Under the pieces are notes generated by a model. The model was given only the letters and a program-made list of their open reading frames with translations, made no database searches and had not been told where the DNA came from. Below, piece after piece: positions 9,270-17,988 of a DNA stretch of 64,000 bases. Numbering within the stretch: position 1 is the first letter of the stretch; each line of letters opens with the position of its first letter. This DNA is from SCN-70-22 sp046327755 (lineage in GTDB: Bacteria > Gemmatimonadota > Gemmatimonadetes > Gemmatimonadales > Gemmatimonadaceae). The position numbers were made by a program, and so were the translations under genes. The stretch spans positions 1 through 64,000 of the forward strand of contig JAXLXW010000003.1 in assembly GCA_046327755.1 (NCBI GenBank), given 5' to 3'.

Positions 9270-9758
9270 CTAACGCGCCGCGGGCGGAGCGGCGTCGACG
9301 CGCTCCCGGACGGCAAAGCGATCCGGACCGCGCGACACCGTGAAGCGAAGCTCCCATTCGCCCGGGCGTTCGGCTTCCAGCGGGGCGCGATACACGCCGT
9401 CGCCCGACTCGGCGAGGGTGACCGTGAGCTGGTGCGAGGCGCGGGCGTTGTGCATCGCCAGCAACTGCACCGTCGCGCCGCGAATCGGCGTCCCCGACGA
9501 GTCGGTGATGGTCGCGGCGACGGTCCCGGCCCTTCCCGGCGTCCCGAGGTCGAGCGTCGGGGCAACGTGCCACCCCAGCTTCTCACTCTGCGTGCGAAGC
9601 GCCATCTCGTCGTCGAAATGGACGGCCTTCTGGTAGTAGTCGGGCTCCACCGCAAACGACTCATCGCGGGCCGCGATCATCGCGACCCAGATGTTGCTCC
9701 CTGCCGAGAGGAGGAGGACGGCGGCGATGCCGATGGGCCACTGCAGTCCTCGTTTCAT
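9270..9758 (-). CDS. ccoH: FixH/CcoH family cbb3 oxidase assembly protein
   Basis: A 162-residue protein with one N-terminal membrane helix (WPIGIAAVLLLSAGSNIWVAMIAA) followed by the family motif VEPDYYQKAVHFDDE and a beta-rich periplasmic domain. FixH/CcoH stabilises the oxidase during assembly. The ATG overlaps the ccoG stop by four bases. The stop codon lies in a GCCTAACG octamer. Confidence 0.9.
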   Translation of the reverse strand: MKRGLQWPIGIAAVLLLSAGSNIWVAMIAARDESFAVEPDYYQKAVHFDDEMALRTQSEKLGWHVAPTLDLGTPGRAGTVAATITDSSGTPIRGATVQLLAMHNARASHQLTVTLAESGDGVYRAPLEAERPGEWELRFTVSRGPDRFAVRERVDAAPPAAR

Positions 9759-11242
9759 CGCTTCTCCTGGCCTTCGTGGGAGGTCTCCGCCGTGTCGTCG
9801 GACGCGGACGGCTTGCCGGTGCTGTCGTGCGGAACGTTCGCGTCGGGGGAGCCGGCGCGAGGCCCCAGCAGGCGATAGGGGAACTCGCCGGTGAACTGCT
9901 TCCCGTCGGTGACCTTGATGGTGATCATCCGGTCGCCAGCCGCAAAGGCCTGGCGCGGGAGGAGGATGAACATCGAGACCGTCTCCGTCTTGCCGATGGC
10001 GACGGGGAAGGGGTTCATCGGGATCACGACCTGTCCTTCATCCGCGCCGGCCACGGCGAGCGTGTAGCTGCGGTCCTCGTCGCTGCGGTTGGCGATGCGG
10101 AGGCGCACCTGGTTGGCGATGCGGCCATCGGCTTCCTCGGTGAAGGGGCGGTCGATGGAGCGCAGGAGCGTGATGTCGGCTTTCGGCTTGTTGTCGATCG
10201 AGTAGACGAGCGTGCCGAAGACGAAGGCCAGCGCCACCGGGTAGATCACCGTGCGCGGGCGCAGCAGGTGGCGCTTCCCGCCGGCGAGGACCTCGCGCGA
10301 CGTGTAGCGGATGAGCCCCTTCGGCTTGCCGATCGACGTCATGATCGCGTCGCAGGCATCGGAGCACTGCGTGCAGTGGATGCACTCCATCTGCAGCCCG
10401 TCGCGGATGTCGATCCCCGTCGGGCAGGTGGCGACGCACGCGCCGCAGTCGATGCAATCGCCGAGGTTGGCGGCGCGCTCCTTCGTCCCCTTCATGCGCG
10501 GCTCGCCGCGCCCGTAGTCGTAGGCGACGATGAGCGACGACTTGTCGAGGAGGACCGACTGCCAGCGTCCGTACGGGCAGGCGATGGTGCACGTCTGCTC
10601 GCGGAAGTACGTGAAGTCGAGGAAGACGAGGACCGTCGTCACGGCCATGATCATGAACGACGACGGGTGCTCGACCGGCGAACGCGTCACCCAGACCTTG
10701 AGGGCCTCCACGCCGACGAAATAGGCGAGGAAGGTGTGAGCGAGGACGAGCGAGATGACGAAGTACACGGCGTACTTCAGCAGTCGCCTGGGGTGGAGGA
10801 TCTTCCCGGACTTGTCGATCTGCATCGACCCGTTGCGCCCGCCCTCGAAGAACCGTTCGAGCGGACGGAAGAGAAACTCCATCCACACCGTCTGGGGACA
10901 TCCCCACCCGCACCACACGCGCCCGAAGAGGGCCGTCAAGGTGAAGACCGTGAGGACGAGCGTCCCCAGCAGGAGCATGAAGAGGAAGGTGTCCGTGGCG
11001 AGGAACGTGAAGCCGAAGAAGGTGAATTCCCGGCGCATCGCGTTCAGCCACATGGCGGGCTTGCCGTTGATCGTGACGTGCGGGATGGCGAGGTAGATCA
11101 CCATGAGCACATACGCAACGATCCGACGGCGCGTGAACCACGCGCCGTCGGAGGGCTTGGGCCGGATGTAACGACGGGAACCGTCTTCGTTCATGGTCGG
11201 GAGGACCCGACCCTGTGCTCGTGGTGCGATGCTGGAACCCAC
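9755..11242 (-). CDS. ccoG: Cytochrome c oxidase accessory protein CcoG (FixG/RdxA), polyferredoxin-like
   Basis: A membrane protein of about 495 residues with several helices and a 2x[4Fe-4S] ferredoxin region (CGACVATCPTGID and CIHCTQCSDACD), plus upstream VWCGWGCPQTVWMEF, all typical of CcoG. The C-terminus is an Ig-like periplasmic domain. CcoG is proposed to reduce copper during cbb3 assembly. The GTG at 11242 follows AAGGAG by about ten bases; an internal ATG at about 11194 (MNEDGSRR) is an alternative. Located 36 bases after ccoP. Confidence 0.94.
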   Translation of the reverse strand: MGSSIAPRAQGRVLPTMNEDGSRRYIRPKPSDGAWFTRRRIVAYVLMVIYLAIPHVTINGKPAMWLNAMRREFTFFGFTFLATDTFLFMLLLGTLVLTVFTLTALFGRVWCGWGCPQTVWMEFLFRPLERFFEGGRNGSMQIDKSGKILHPRRLLKYAVYFVISLVLAHTFLAYFVGVEALKVWVTRSPVEHPSSFMIMAVTTVLVFLDFTYFREQTCTIACPYGRWQSVLLDKSSLIVAYDYGRGEPRMKGTKERAANLGDCIDCGACVATCPTGIDIRDGLQMECIHCTQCSDACDAIMTSIGKPKGLIRYTSREVLAGGKRHLLRPRTVIYPVALAFVFGTLVYSIDNKPKADITLLRSIDRPFTEEADGRIANQVRLRIANRSDEDRSYTLAVAGADEGQVVIPMNPFPVAIGKTETVSMFILLPRQAFAAGDRMITIKVTDGKQFTGEFPYRLLGPRAGSPDANVPHDSTGKPSASDDTAETSHEGQEKR

Positions 11243-11278
11243 TGCGGACCTGCTCCTTCTATGGGAAAACGAGCGTCG

Positions 11279-11896
11279 TTACTTGGGAACTGCGGCAGAA
11301 TCGGTCTTGGCCGTCGAGTCGGTCGCGGGGGCGGCGCCGGCCGGCTGCCCTTCGGGGGCCTTCGGGTTCGGCGGGTTGGTCCCCTTCAGCGACGCGACGT
11401 ATACGGTGACCGCGTTGATCTGGTCCGGCTTGAGGAGCTTGCCCCAGGTCGGCATCCCCTTGGCCAGCACCCCTTCCACGATCGTCTTGTGAATCTCGGG
11501 GAGCGTCCCACCGTGGATCCAGTACTCGTCGGTGAGGTTCGGCCCAATCATGCCCCCCGCGTCGGGGCGATGGCACGAGGCGCAGTTCGTCGTGAAGACC
11601 TGCTTGCCGGCGGCAATCGCCGACTGGTCGGTGGCGAGCGCCGCCAGCTGCTCGGGCGACGCGCCGCTCTCGGGTTCGGGGTGCGCGGCCTTCCACGCGG
11701 CCACGTCGGCCTCGTAGTTGGCGATGCGACCCTTGCCGATTCCGATCCCGGGGACGTTGAACCAGTACAGGACGGCGAAGACGATGGTGGCATAGAAGAG
11801 ATAGACCCACCACCGCGGGAGCGGATTGTCGTACTCCTGGATCCCGTCGTACTGGTGCTCGATGAGGTTCTTGTCGCTGCTCTGTGGGGCGGCCAT
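11279..11896 (-). CDS. ccoP: cbb3-type cytochrome oxidase subunit CcoP with a single heme c
   Basis: Starts at the ATG preceded by GGAGAG; the longer open frame to 12001 overlaps ccoQ. The N-terminus has the CcoP signature (QYDGIQEYDNPLPRWW) and one membrane helix. The periplasmic part then has one CASCH heme c site with an axial-Met-type GMPTWG. Canonical CcoP proteins carry two heme c motifs; only one is present in these 205 residues. CcoP relays electrons to the CcoN/CcoO core. The C-terminus is alanine- and proline-rich. Located two bases after ccoQ. Confidence 0.92.
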   Translation of the reverse strand: MAAPQSSDKNLIEHQYDGIQEYDNPLPRWWVYLFYATIVFAVLYWFNVPGIGIGKGRIANYEADVAAWKAAHPEPESGASPEQLAALATDQSAIAAGKQVFTTNCASCHRPDAGGMIGPNLTDEYWIHGGTLPEIHKTIVEGVLAKGMPTWGKLLKPDQINAVTVYVASLKGTNPPNPKAPEGQPAGAAPATDSTAKTDSAAVPK

Positions 11897-11898
11897 GA

Positions 11899-12093
11899 TC
11901 ACTCTCCGCGGTTGCGCGGCGTTTGGGGAGTCTCGTCGTCGAGCGGCATGTGAGCGGCCTTCTGGTACGTCGCGCTGTAGCGGGGCGAGAACACCCGCCA
12001 CAGCACGAAGCCAAAGGCCACGAGGAAGAGGAGGAGCGAGACCTGGGCGTACCCGTCCAGATTGGCCCCGCTCATCAGCTCGGTCAGGCTCAT
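11899..12093 (-). CDS. ccoQ: cbb3-type oxidase small subunit CcoQ (FixQ-like)
   Basis: A 64-residue single-helix protein (SLLLFLVAFGFVLWRVFSPRY) with a charged tail ending near DETPQTPRNRGE. Length, topology and position between ccoNO and ccoP identify it as CcoQ, a subunit that stabilises the complex. Its ATG overlaps the ccoNO stop (ATGA), which implies translational coupling. Confidence 0.87.
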   Translation of the reverse strand: MSLTELMSGANLDGYAQVSLLLFLVAFGFVLWRVFSPRYSATYQKAAHMPLDDETPQTPRNRGE

Positions 12094-14381
12094 GGATGCC
12101 CTCCGCTCGGCGCCACGCTCGCAGCGCTGGCCGGCGCGGTCGCTACGGTACTTGGCGTCCCCGCGGTCCCGCGCGCCACGGCGGGCGTCTGGATGTCGCG
12201 CCCGAGGCGCTGCAGGTACGCGATCAACGCGGTCACTTCCTTCGTTTCAAAGCCGTCGCCACCGCCGGTCGACTTGAGGTCGGCCGCGATCTGCTGGGCC
12301 TGCGCACGCGCCATGTCCGGCGCCTTGTTGACGGCGTCGCCGTACGGCACGCCGAGCATCGCCATCGCGTCGACCCGCTTCTGGATCACGTCAAAGTCGA
12401 TGTCGTTCGTGATGATGTGCGTGTACGCCGGCATGATCGACTTGGCGTTCACTTCGCGCGGGTTCTGGAAGTGACGCAGGTGCCACAGGTTGCTCTTGAG
12501 TCCGCCCTCGCGCGCGAGGTCCGGCCCGATGCGGCGCGAGCCCCAGAGGAACGGATGCTCGTACACCGACTCACCCGGCTTGGAGTATTCGCCGTAGCGC
12601 TCGGTCTCGAAGCGCAACGGGCGGATCATCTGCGAGTGACAGTTGAAGCACCCTTCGCGGATGTAGATGTCGCGCCCCGCGAGTTCGAGCGGCGTGTACG
12701 GCTTCACCGACGCGATCGTCGGGACGTTCGACTTGATGAGGAACGTCGGGATGATCTCGAACAACGACGCCACGGCGACCGCGACGAGCGTCAGCACCGT
12801 GAAGAGGATCGGGGCGCGCTCCCACGAGCGGTGGAAGGTCAGGTTCATGAAGCGGCCGAACGCCGAGGCCGGGACGTCGACGCCCGGGCGCAGCGGCTCG
12901 GGGGTGTACGCCTTGGGGAGCGCCGCGGCCTGGATCACCGGCACCTGATACGACGCCGGGCGCGTGGCCCACGTCTTCAGGATATTGTAGGCGAACATCA
13001 CGACGCCCACGAGGTACAGCGTCCCACCAACCACGCGGACCCAGTACATCGGGATGAGCCGCGCCACGGTCTCGACGAAGTCGGGGTACTGCAGGCGCCC
13101 CGTCTCGTCAAACGCACGCCACATGAGGCCCTGCGTGACGCCGGCCGAGTAGATCGAGACGATGTAGAGCACGATGCCGATCGTCGCGATCCAGAAGTGC
13201 GTGTTCATCAGCTTCTTGCTGTACAGCTCCGTCTGGAAGAGCCGCGGCGCGAGCCAGTAGATCATCCCGAACGTGAAGAAGCCGTTCCACGTCAAGGCGC
13301 CCGAGTGCACGTGCGCAATGGTCCAGTCCGTGTAGTGCGAGAGCGAGTTGACGGCCTTCACCGAGAGCATGGGGCCCTCGAAGGTCGACATCCCGTAGCC
13401 CGTGATGGCGAGGACCATGAACTTCAGGATCGGGTCGTCTGCCACCTTGTGCCACCCACCGCGCAGGGTGAGGAGGCCGTTGATCATGCCACCCCAGCTC
13501 GGCGCCCACAGCATGACCGAGAAGATCATCCCCAGCGTCGAGGCCCACTCGGGGAGCGAGGTGTAGTGCAGGTGGTGCGGGCCGGCCCAGATGTACATGA
13601 AGACCAGCGTCCAGAAGTGCAGGATCGACAGCTTGTAGCTGAAGACCGGGCCCTCGGCCGCCTTGGGCATGAAGTAGTACATCATCCCGAGGAACGGCGT
13701 GGTGAGGAAGAAGGCCACGGCGTTGTGACCGTACCACCACTGCATGAAGGCGTCCTGGACGCCCGCATAGATGCTGTAGCTCTTCAGTGGACCGGCCGGC
13801 AGCGACAGGTTGTTGAAGATGTGCAGGACCGCGACCGTGATGATGGACGCGATGTAGAACCAGAGCGCGACATAGAGGTGGCGCTCACGGCGCTTGATCA
13901 GCGTCCCGATGAAGTTGATCGCGAAGATGACCCACACCACCGCGATCAGGATGTCGATCGGCCACTCGAGCTCCGCGTACTCCTTCGCCTGCGTGAAGCC
14001 GAGCGGGAGGGTGAGCGCGGCACACACGATGATCAGCTGCCAGCCCCAGAAGTGCGCGCGGGACAGCCCATCGGAAAACATGCGCGCCTTCGTCAGGCGC
14101 TGCGTCGAGTAGTACACCCCCGTGAAGATCGCATTCCCCGCGAACGCGAAGATCACCGCGTTCGTGTGCAGGGGGCGAAGCCGGCCGAAGGTGAGGAATG
14201 GCGCAAAGTTCAGGTCAGGCAGCGCCATCTGGAGGGCAATAAGCACTCCGACCAACATGCCAACGAATCCCCAAAGGATCGTCACAAACAGGAACTTGCG
14301 TACGATGTCATCATCGTAGCTGAACGACTCGAGCCTGGCGGCTGACGCCGCCCCGGCTGGGGCGCTCCGGGATTCGCTCAT
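12090..14381 (-). CDS. ccoNO: Fused cbb3 oxidase subunits I and II (CcoN-CcoO)
   Basis: One uninterrupted 763-residue frame. The first two thirds are the 12-helix heme-copper subunit CcoN, with conserved segments such as the WYGHNAVAFFLTTPFLG active-site region and the IAHVHSGALTWNGF segment. It then continues without a stop into CcoO: a membrane helix (IPTFLIKSN), ELAGRDIYIREGCFNCHSQMIRPL with the CxxCH heme c site, and the ERYGEYSKPGE and WGSRRIGPDLAREG motifs. The ATG at 14381 follows GAGG; the frame is open to 14597 but that part is not CcoN-like. This is the catalytic core of a high-affinity terminal oxidase that reduces O2 and pumps protons. Fusions of this kind occur in some phyla; proteobacterial ccoN and ccoO are separate. 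Confidence 0.95.
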   Translation of the reverse strand: MSESRSAPAGAASAARLESFSYDDDIVRKFLFVTILWGFVGMLVGVLIALQMALPDLNFAPFLTFGRLRPLHTNAVIFAFAGNAIFTGVYYSTQRLTKARMFSDGLSRAHFWGWQLIIVCAALTLPLGFTQAKEYAELEWPIDILIAVVWVIFAINFIGTLIKRRERHLYVALWFYIASIITVAVLHIFNNLSLPAGPLKSYSIYAGVQDAFMQWWYGHNAVAFFLTTPFLGMMYYFMPKAAEGPVFSYKLSILHFWTLVFMYIWAGPHHLHYTSLPEWASTLGMIFSVMLWAPSWGGMINGLLTLRGGWHKVADDPILKFMVLAITGYGMSTFEGPMLSVKAVNSLSHYTDWTIAHVHSGALTWNGFFTFGMIYWLAPRLFQTELYSKKLMNTHFWIATIGIVLYIVSIYSAGVTQGLMWRAFDETGRLQYPDFVETVARLIPMYWVRVVGGTLYLVGVVMFAYNILKTWATRPASYQVPVIQAAALPKAYTPEPLRPGVDVPASAFGRFMNLTFHRSWERAPILFTVLTLVAVAVASLFEIIPTFLIKSNVPTIASVKPYTPLELAGRDIYIREGCFNCHSQMIRPLRFETERYGEYSKPGESVYEHPFLWGSRRIGPDLAREGGLKSNLWHLRHFQNPREVNAKSIMPAYTHIITNDIDFDVIQKRVDAMAMLGVPYGDAVNKAPDMARAQAQQIAADLKSTGGGDGFETKEVTALIAYLQRLGRDIQTPAVARGTAGTPSTVATAPASAASVAPSGGHP

Positions 14382-14864
14382 GCAAACCTCGACGAGGGCA
14401 GTGGGTCGAACTGTATTACCGAATCCGCATGTAGTAAAGCACACGCGGACCGCTTGATGTGCGCAGAATCTCGGCAACCTCGGCGAATCGTGTCGTCGGG
14501 GGGTGACCGCCCGGAGGTGAGGGAATGCCGGACGTCCAGTGCGCCCGTCCCAAATCCGGACCCGCGTGAACGCCCAATTCGCATCACACGCCCGCACTTG
14601 GACTTGGCGTTCCTAGCATGATCATGGGAGCCCTCGCCGACACCACCCGAAATCAGGTATTCACGAGGCGCGCGTGAAGTACCCTTCGTCCGAGATTGCA
14701 CTGACAACGCCCCTCCCCGATCGGGGAGTCGCCCACCTGCGGATGGCTGGGACCGCTGACGAGACGTGCGGCGAAGCACAACGCGCGTGCCGCCATCACG
14801 GCAGCACGCGCGATCCCGTCACGACAGGCGAACGTTCCTCGTTAGGTTCGCGGACGGTGCACGC
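14382..14864. other. Intergenic region between the M16 protease and ccoNO
   Basis: About 480 bases without a convincing gene. It holds a candidate minus-strand -10 box (TAATAC, read from 14418 to 14413) with a poor -35, a perfect 16-bp palindrome CTCCCCGATCGGGGAG at 14713-14728, a hairpin with 8-bp arms (14783-14790 and 14804-14811), and a CGTTAGGT motif at 14840. It probably carries the ccoNO promoter and the end of the M16 transcript. Confidence 0.5.
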
Positions 14865-17762
14865 TCATGGTGTCGGCGGCGATGCCGGGAGCAGGACGAA
14901 GCGCGCGTACCGCCCCAGGTCGAGATACCGGCGCGCCGCGTCCTGCAGTTGCGCCGCGGTGAGTCCCCTGATGAACTGCTCATAACGCAACAGCCCGCGC
15001 GGATCCTCCTCGTTCTCCAGTCGTGCGGCGAGGTTGGCGAGCCAGTAGGAGTTCTCCTGCAGGTTCACCTCGAGGGAGCGCTGCTGCTGCTCCCGAATCT
15101 TCTGCACGTCGCTCTCGGTGATTGCCCCCGCCTTCACGGAGTCGATCACCGCGCGCACGGTGGCAAAGAGCGAATCGGCGCGCGCCGGCGCAGAGCCGAA
15201 CTGGACGCTCACCGAGTACTCGGCGCGCGGCAGGCGCGTGGCCTGCCCGTCCACGCTGACGGAGTAGGTCCCGCCCAGCGCCTCGCGAAGGTTCTCCAGG
15301 AGGCGCATCTCGAGGTACTCGCTCAGGGCGCGCAGGGCGTAGCGCGTCTCCGGGGCGAAAGTCGCGGGGCCGTGGAAGACGACGAGCGTCGACGCCTTGG
15401 GCTCGACGCCCTTGCGCACGGTCTTTTCCACCACGCCGTCCGGGGCATGCACGCCGACGTCGCGCCACCGCTCCACGCGTCCCCGCGACGGGAGCGAGGC
15501 GAGCCACCTTTCGACCAGCGGCCGCATCCGCTCCAGGGTGAAGCTCCCGGCAAAGACGAACGTGAAGTCCGAGGCGTCGGCGAATCGGTCGCGATAGATG
15601 TCGAAGGCGCGGGCGAACGAGACGCTGTCGAAGAGCGCGCGATCCACGGGGCGCGCCCGGGGGTGCCCCCCCGACATCGTGACGAGCACGGTGTCCGAGA
15701 AGACGGCGTCCGGCGAGTTGGCGCGATTGGCGAAGAACGGTGAGACCTGCGCCTTGAAGGCGGCGAAGGCGGTGGAGTCGCGTCGCGGCGCGGTGAAGCG
15801 GAGGTAGGCGAGCTGGAAGACAGTCTCGAGGTCCTTGGACGACCCGCCCCCGACCAGCCCCTCGCTGATTCCGTCAATGAAGGTGTTGGCGCGCGCCTGC
15901 TTCCCGGTGAGCTTCTTCCCCAACTCGATGGCGGAGAAGTCGGCGAGTCCGCCGCGCTCCGCGATCGTCGTCGCCAGCATCGCCGACGGATAGTCCGTGT
16001 CGCTCACCAGGCTCGACCCGCCCGGGCTGAAGGCGCGGAACATCACCTCATCGGCCTTGAACGTGGTGGGCTTGAGGAGGACGCGCACGCCGTTCGATAG
16101 TCGCCACACGGTGGCGCCGAGTTCCGTCCAGGTGGACTCGGCGACGATGCGGCCCGGGGTGGGGGGCGAGGCGACGAGCGGGGCGTCGGAGACCGTCTCG
16201 GACCAGGGGGCCACCGAGGTGGTGTCGGCCGCGCGGAAGGCGGCCAGCACGGCGCGCTCGCTGGGCACGGTGGCGCTGTCGCGGGCCGGTGCGGCGATGG
16301 TGACCACGCGGTTGCGATCGCTGATCCACCGGCGGGCGAGCGCGTTCACCTCCTCCACCGAGATCCCCGGCAACAGGCGTTGCACCTGCCGGTATTCCCA
16401 GGCGATCCCGGGGGAGGGGGTGGCGGTGAGGAACTGCTCGACGTACTCGTCGACGTAGTTCCCGGATTCGGTCTTGTCACGCTCGGCATGCGCGCTTTCA
16501 TACGAGCGGAGGAGCGCGGTGCGCGCACGGGCGAGTTCGGACGGGAGGAAGCCGTGGCGCCCGACGCGGCGCGCCTCGACCATCACGGCCGACAGTGCGG
16601 GGAGCACGCCGCCGTCCTTTGCGGCTGCCGAGAGCTGGTAGACATCGGTGGAGCGCACGAAGCTGCCGTAGGCCGAGCCGGCGAAGGCGAACGGCGCATC
16701 GGGGCGCCGCGAGATCTCGGTCAGGCGCTGGTTCAGCATGTAGTTGTACAGCTCGCCCACCAGCGAGCGCCGGTAGTCGGCGACGGTACGCTGCGGGGCA
16801 GGCGGATGCTTGAAGAGGACGGAGACCTGCGCCGACTGCTGCTCCGGGTCGGTGACGATGCTGACGAGCGTCGAGTCGTTGTCGGGGACGCCGATGGTGG
16901 GGCGGGGGCGCAGACGTGCCGGATGCGTGAGCGCGGCGAAGTGCCGCCGCACCAGGGCCTCGAGGCGTGAGGGCTCGACGTCGCCGACGGCGACGACGGC
17001 CATGTTGTCGGGGCGGTACCAATCGGTGTAGAAGCGGCGGATGGGGGCCGCCGTCGCGCCCTGGATGACCTCGGGGAGGCCGATGGGGAGGCGCTCCGCA
17101 TAACGAGAGCCGCGGAAAATGACCGGGAACTCCTTGTCGGTGATGCGCTGCCCTGCGCCGAGCCCTCCGCGCCACTCCTCGAGGACGACCCCGCGTTCGT
17201 TCACGACTTCGGTCGAGTCAAAGAGCGCCCCCTGCGCCCAGTCTTCGAGGATGTCGAACGACTTCTCGACGAGTCCCGGCTTGTCGGTGGGGACCGGGAG
17301 GATGTAGATCGTCTCGTCGAACGACGTCGAGGCGTTGAGATCGGCGCCGAAGCGCACGCCGATCGACTCGAGGTACGAGACGATGTCGTTCTTTCGGAAG
17401 CGGCGTGTCCCGTTGAAGAGCATGTGCTCGGTGAAGTGCGCGAGCCCGCGCTGGTCGTCGTCCTCGAGGACCGAACCGGCGTTCACCACGAGGCGCAGCT
17501 CCAGGCGCTGTGCCGGCTTGGCGTTGCGGCGGATGTAGTAGCGGAAGCCGTTAGGCAGCCGTCCGATGCGCACCGCGGGGTCGTTGGGGATGACGTCGCG
17601 GCTCGCGGCCGCCGGCGCCGCCGCGGACCCACGCGCTTGCGCCTGTCCCGGCGACGGCATCGCGAGCGAGGCGGTGGCGAGGCAGGCGAGGGCGCCCCAC
17701 CGGCTGGGGGAGGGGTGCCGGCCGGCGGCACGGCGGACGAACGGGACGTGATACGAAGACAT
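14865..17762 (-). CDS. Exported M16 family zinc protease (two-unit, PqqL-like)
   Basis: A 965-residue protein with a signal peptide (ACLATASLAMPSPGQAQA). The inverted zinc motif HFTEH sits at residues 109-113 in GLAHFTEHMLFNG, followed by the downstream Glu region (NERGVVLEEWR). Two M16-type halves are present; the C-terminal half lacks HxxEH and is presumably structural. The ATG at 17762 is preferred over an upstream in-frame start at 17810 because it gives a normal signal peptide. Such periplasmic pitrilysin-like enzymes degrade peptides. Divergent from the helicase gene and not obviously in an operon. Confidence 0.93.
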   Translation of the reverse strand: MSSYHVPFVRRAAGRHPSPSRWGALACLATASLAMPSPGQAQARGSAAAPAAASRDVIPNDPAVRIGRLPNGFRYYIRRNAKPAQRLELRLVVNAGSVLEDDDQRGLAHFTEHMLFNGTRRFRKNDIVSYLESIGVRFGADLNASTSFDETIYILPVPTDKPGLVEKSFDILEDWAQGALFDSTEVVNERGVVLEEWRGGLGAGQRITDKEFPVIFRGSRYAERLPIGLPEVIQGATAAPIRRFYTDWYRPDNMAVVAVGDVEPSRLEALVRRHFAALTHPARLRPRPTIGVPDNDSTLVSIVTDPEQQSAQVSVLFKHPPAPQRTVADYRRSLVGELYNYMLNQRLTEISRRPDAPFAFAGSAYGSFVRSTDVYQLSAAAKDGGVLPALSAVMVEARRVGRHGFLPSELARARTALLRSYESAHAERDKTESGNYVDEYVEQFLTATPSPGIAWEYRQVQRLLPGISVEEVNALARRWISDRNRVVTIAAPARDSATVPSERAVLAAFRAADTTSVAPWSETVSDAPLVASPPTPGRIVAESTWTELGATVWRLSNGVRVLLKPTTFKADEVMFRAFSPGGSSLVSDTDYPSAMLATTIAERGGLADFSAIELGKKLTGKQARANTFIDGISEGLVGGGSSKDLETVFQLAYLRFTAPRRDSTAFAAFKAQVSPFFANRANSPDAVFSDTVLVTMSGGHPRARPVDRALFDSVSFARAFDIYRDRFADASDFTFVFAGSFTLERMRPLVERWLASLPSRGRVERWRDVGVHAPDGVVEKTVRKGVEPKASTLVVFHGPATFAPETRYALRALSEYLEMRLLENLREALGGTYSVSVDGQATRLPRAEYSVSVQFGSAPARADSLFATVRAVIDSVKAGAITESDVQKIREQQQRSLEVNLQENSYWLANLAARLENEEDPRGLLRYEQFIRGLTAAQLQDAARRYLDLGRYARFVLLPASPPTP

Positions 17763-17988
17763 GCAGACCCCACGGAGTTGGCACGGGAAAGGTACCGCCG
17801 GCGCGCGCACCCGCGCGAAGCCCGGGGCTCGGGCGAGGGAACGGGGCGCCGGGGCGATAGGTTACGGGGGCGAGCCCGGTCGCCCGTGGCGCGCGCGCCC
17901 ATCGCCCCCAAGCCCTCGAGCGTATCTGTGACATCGATGTCCCCGCCGCCCCGCGTTGCAGCTGAGAGGGCGCCGTTCGAGGGTGGCG

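Noticed and set aside
14450..14470. FNR/FixK box before ccoNO
   Set aside because: Only one half-site (ATCAA on the minus strand) is present; the other half does not match TTGAT.
14674..14985. 103-codon plus-strand frame after the ccoNO region
   Set aside because: It overlaps the end of the M16 gene and has no start signal or protein-like composition.
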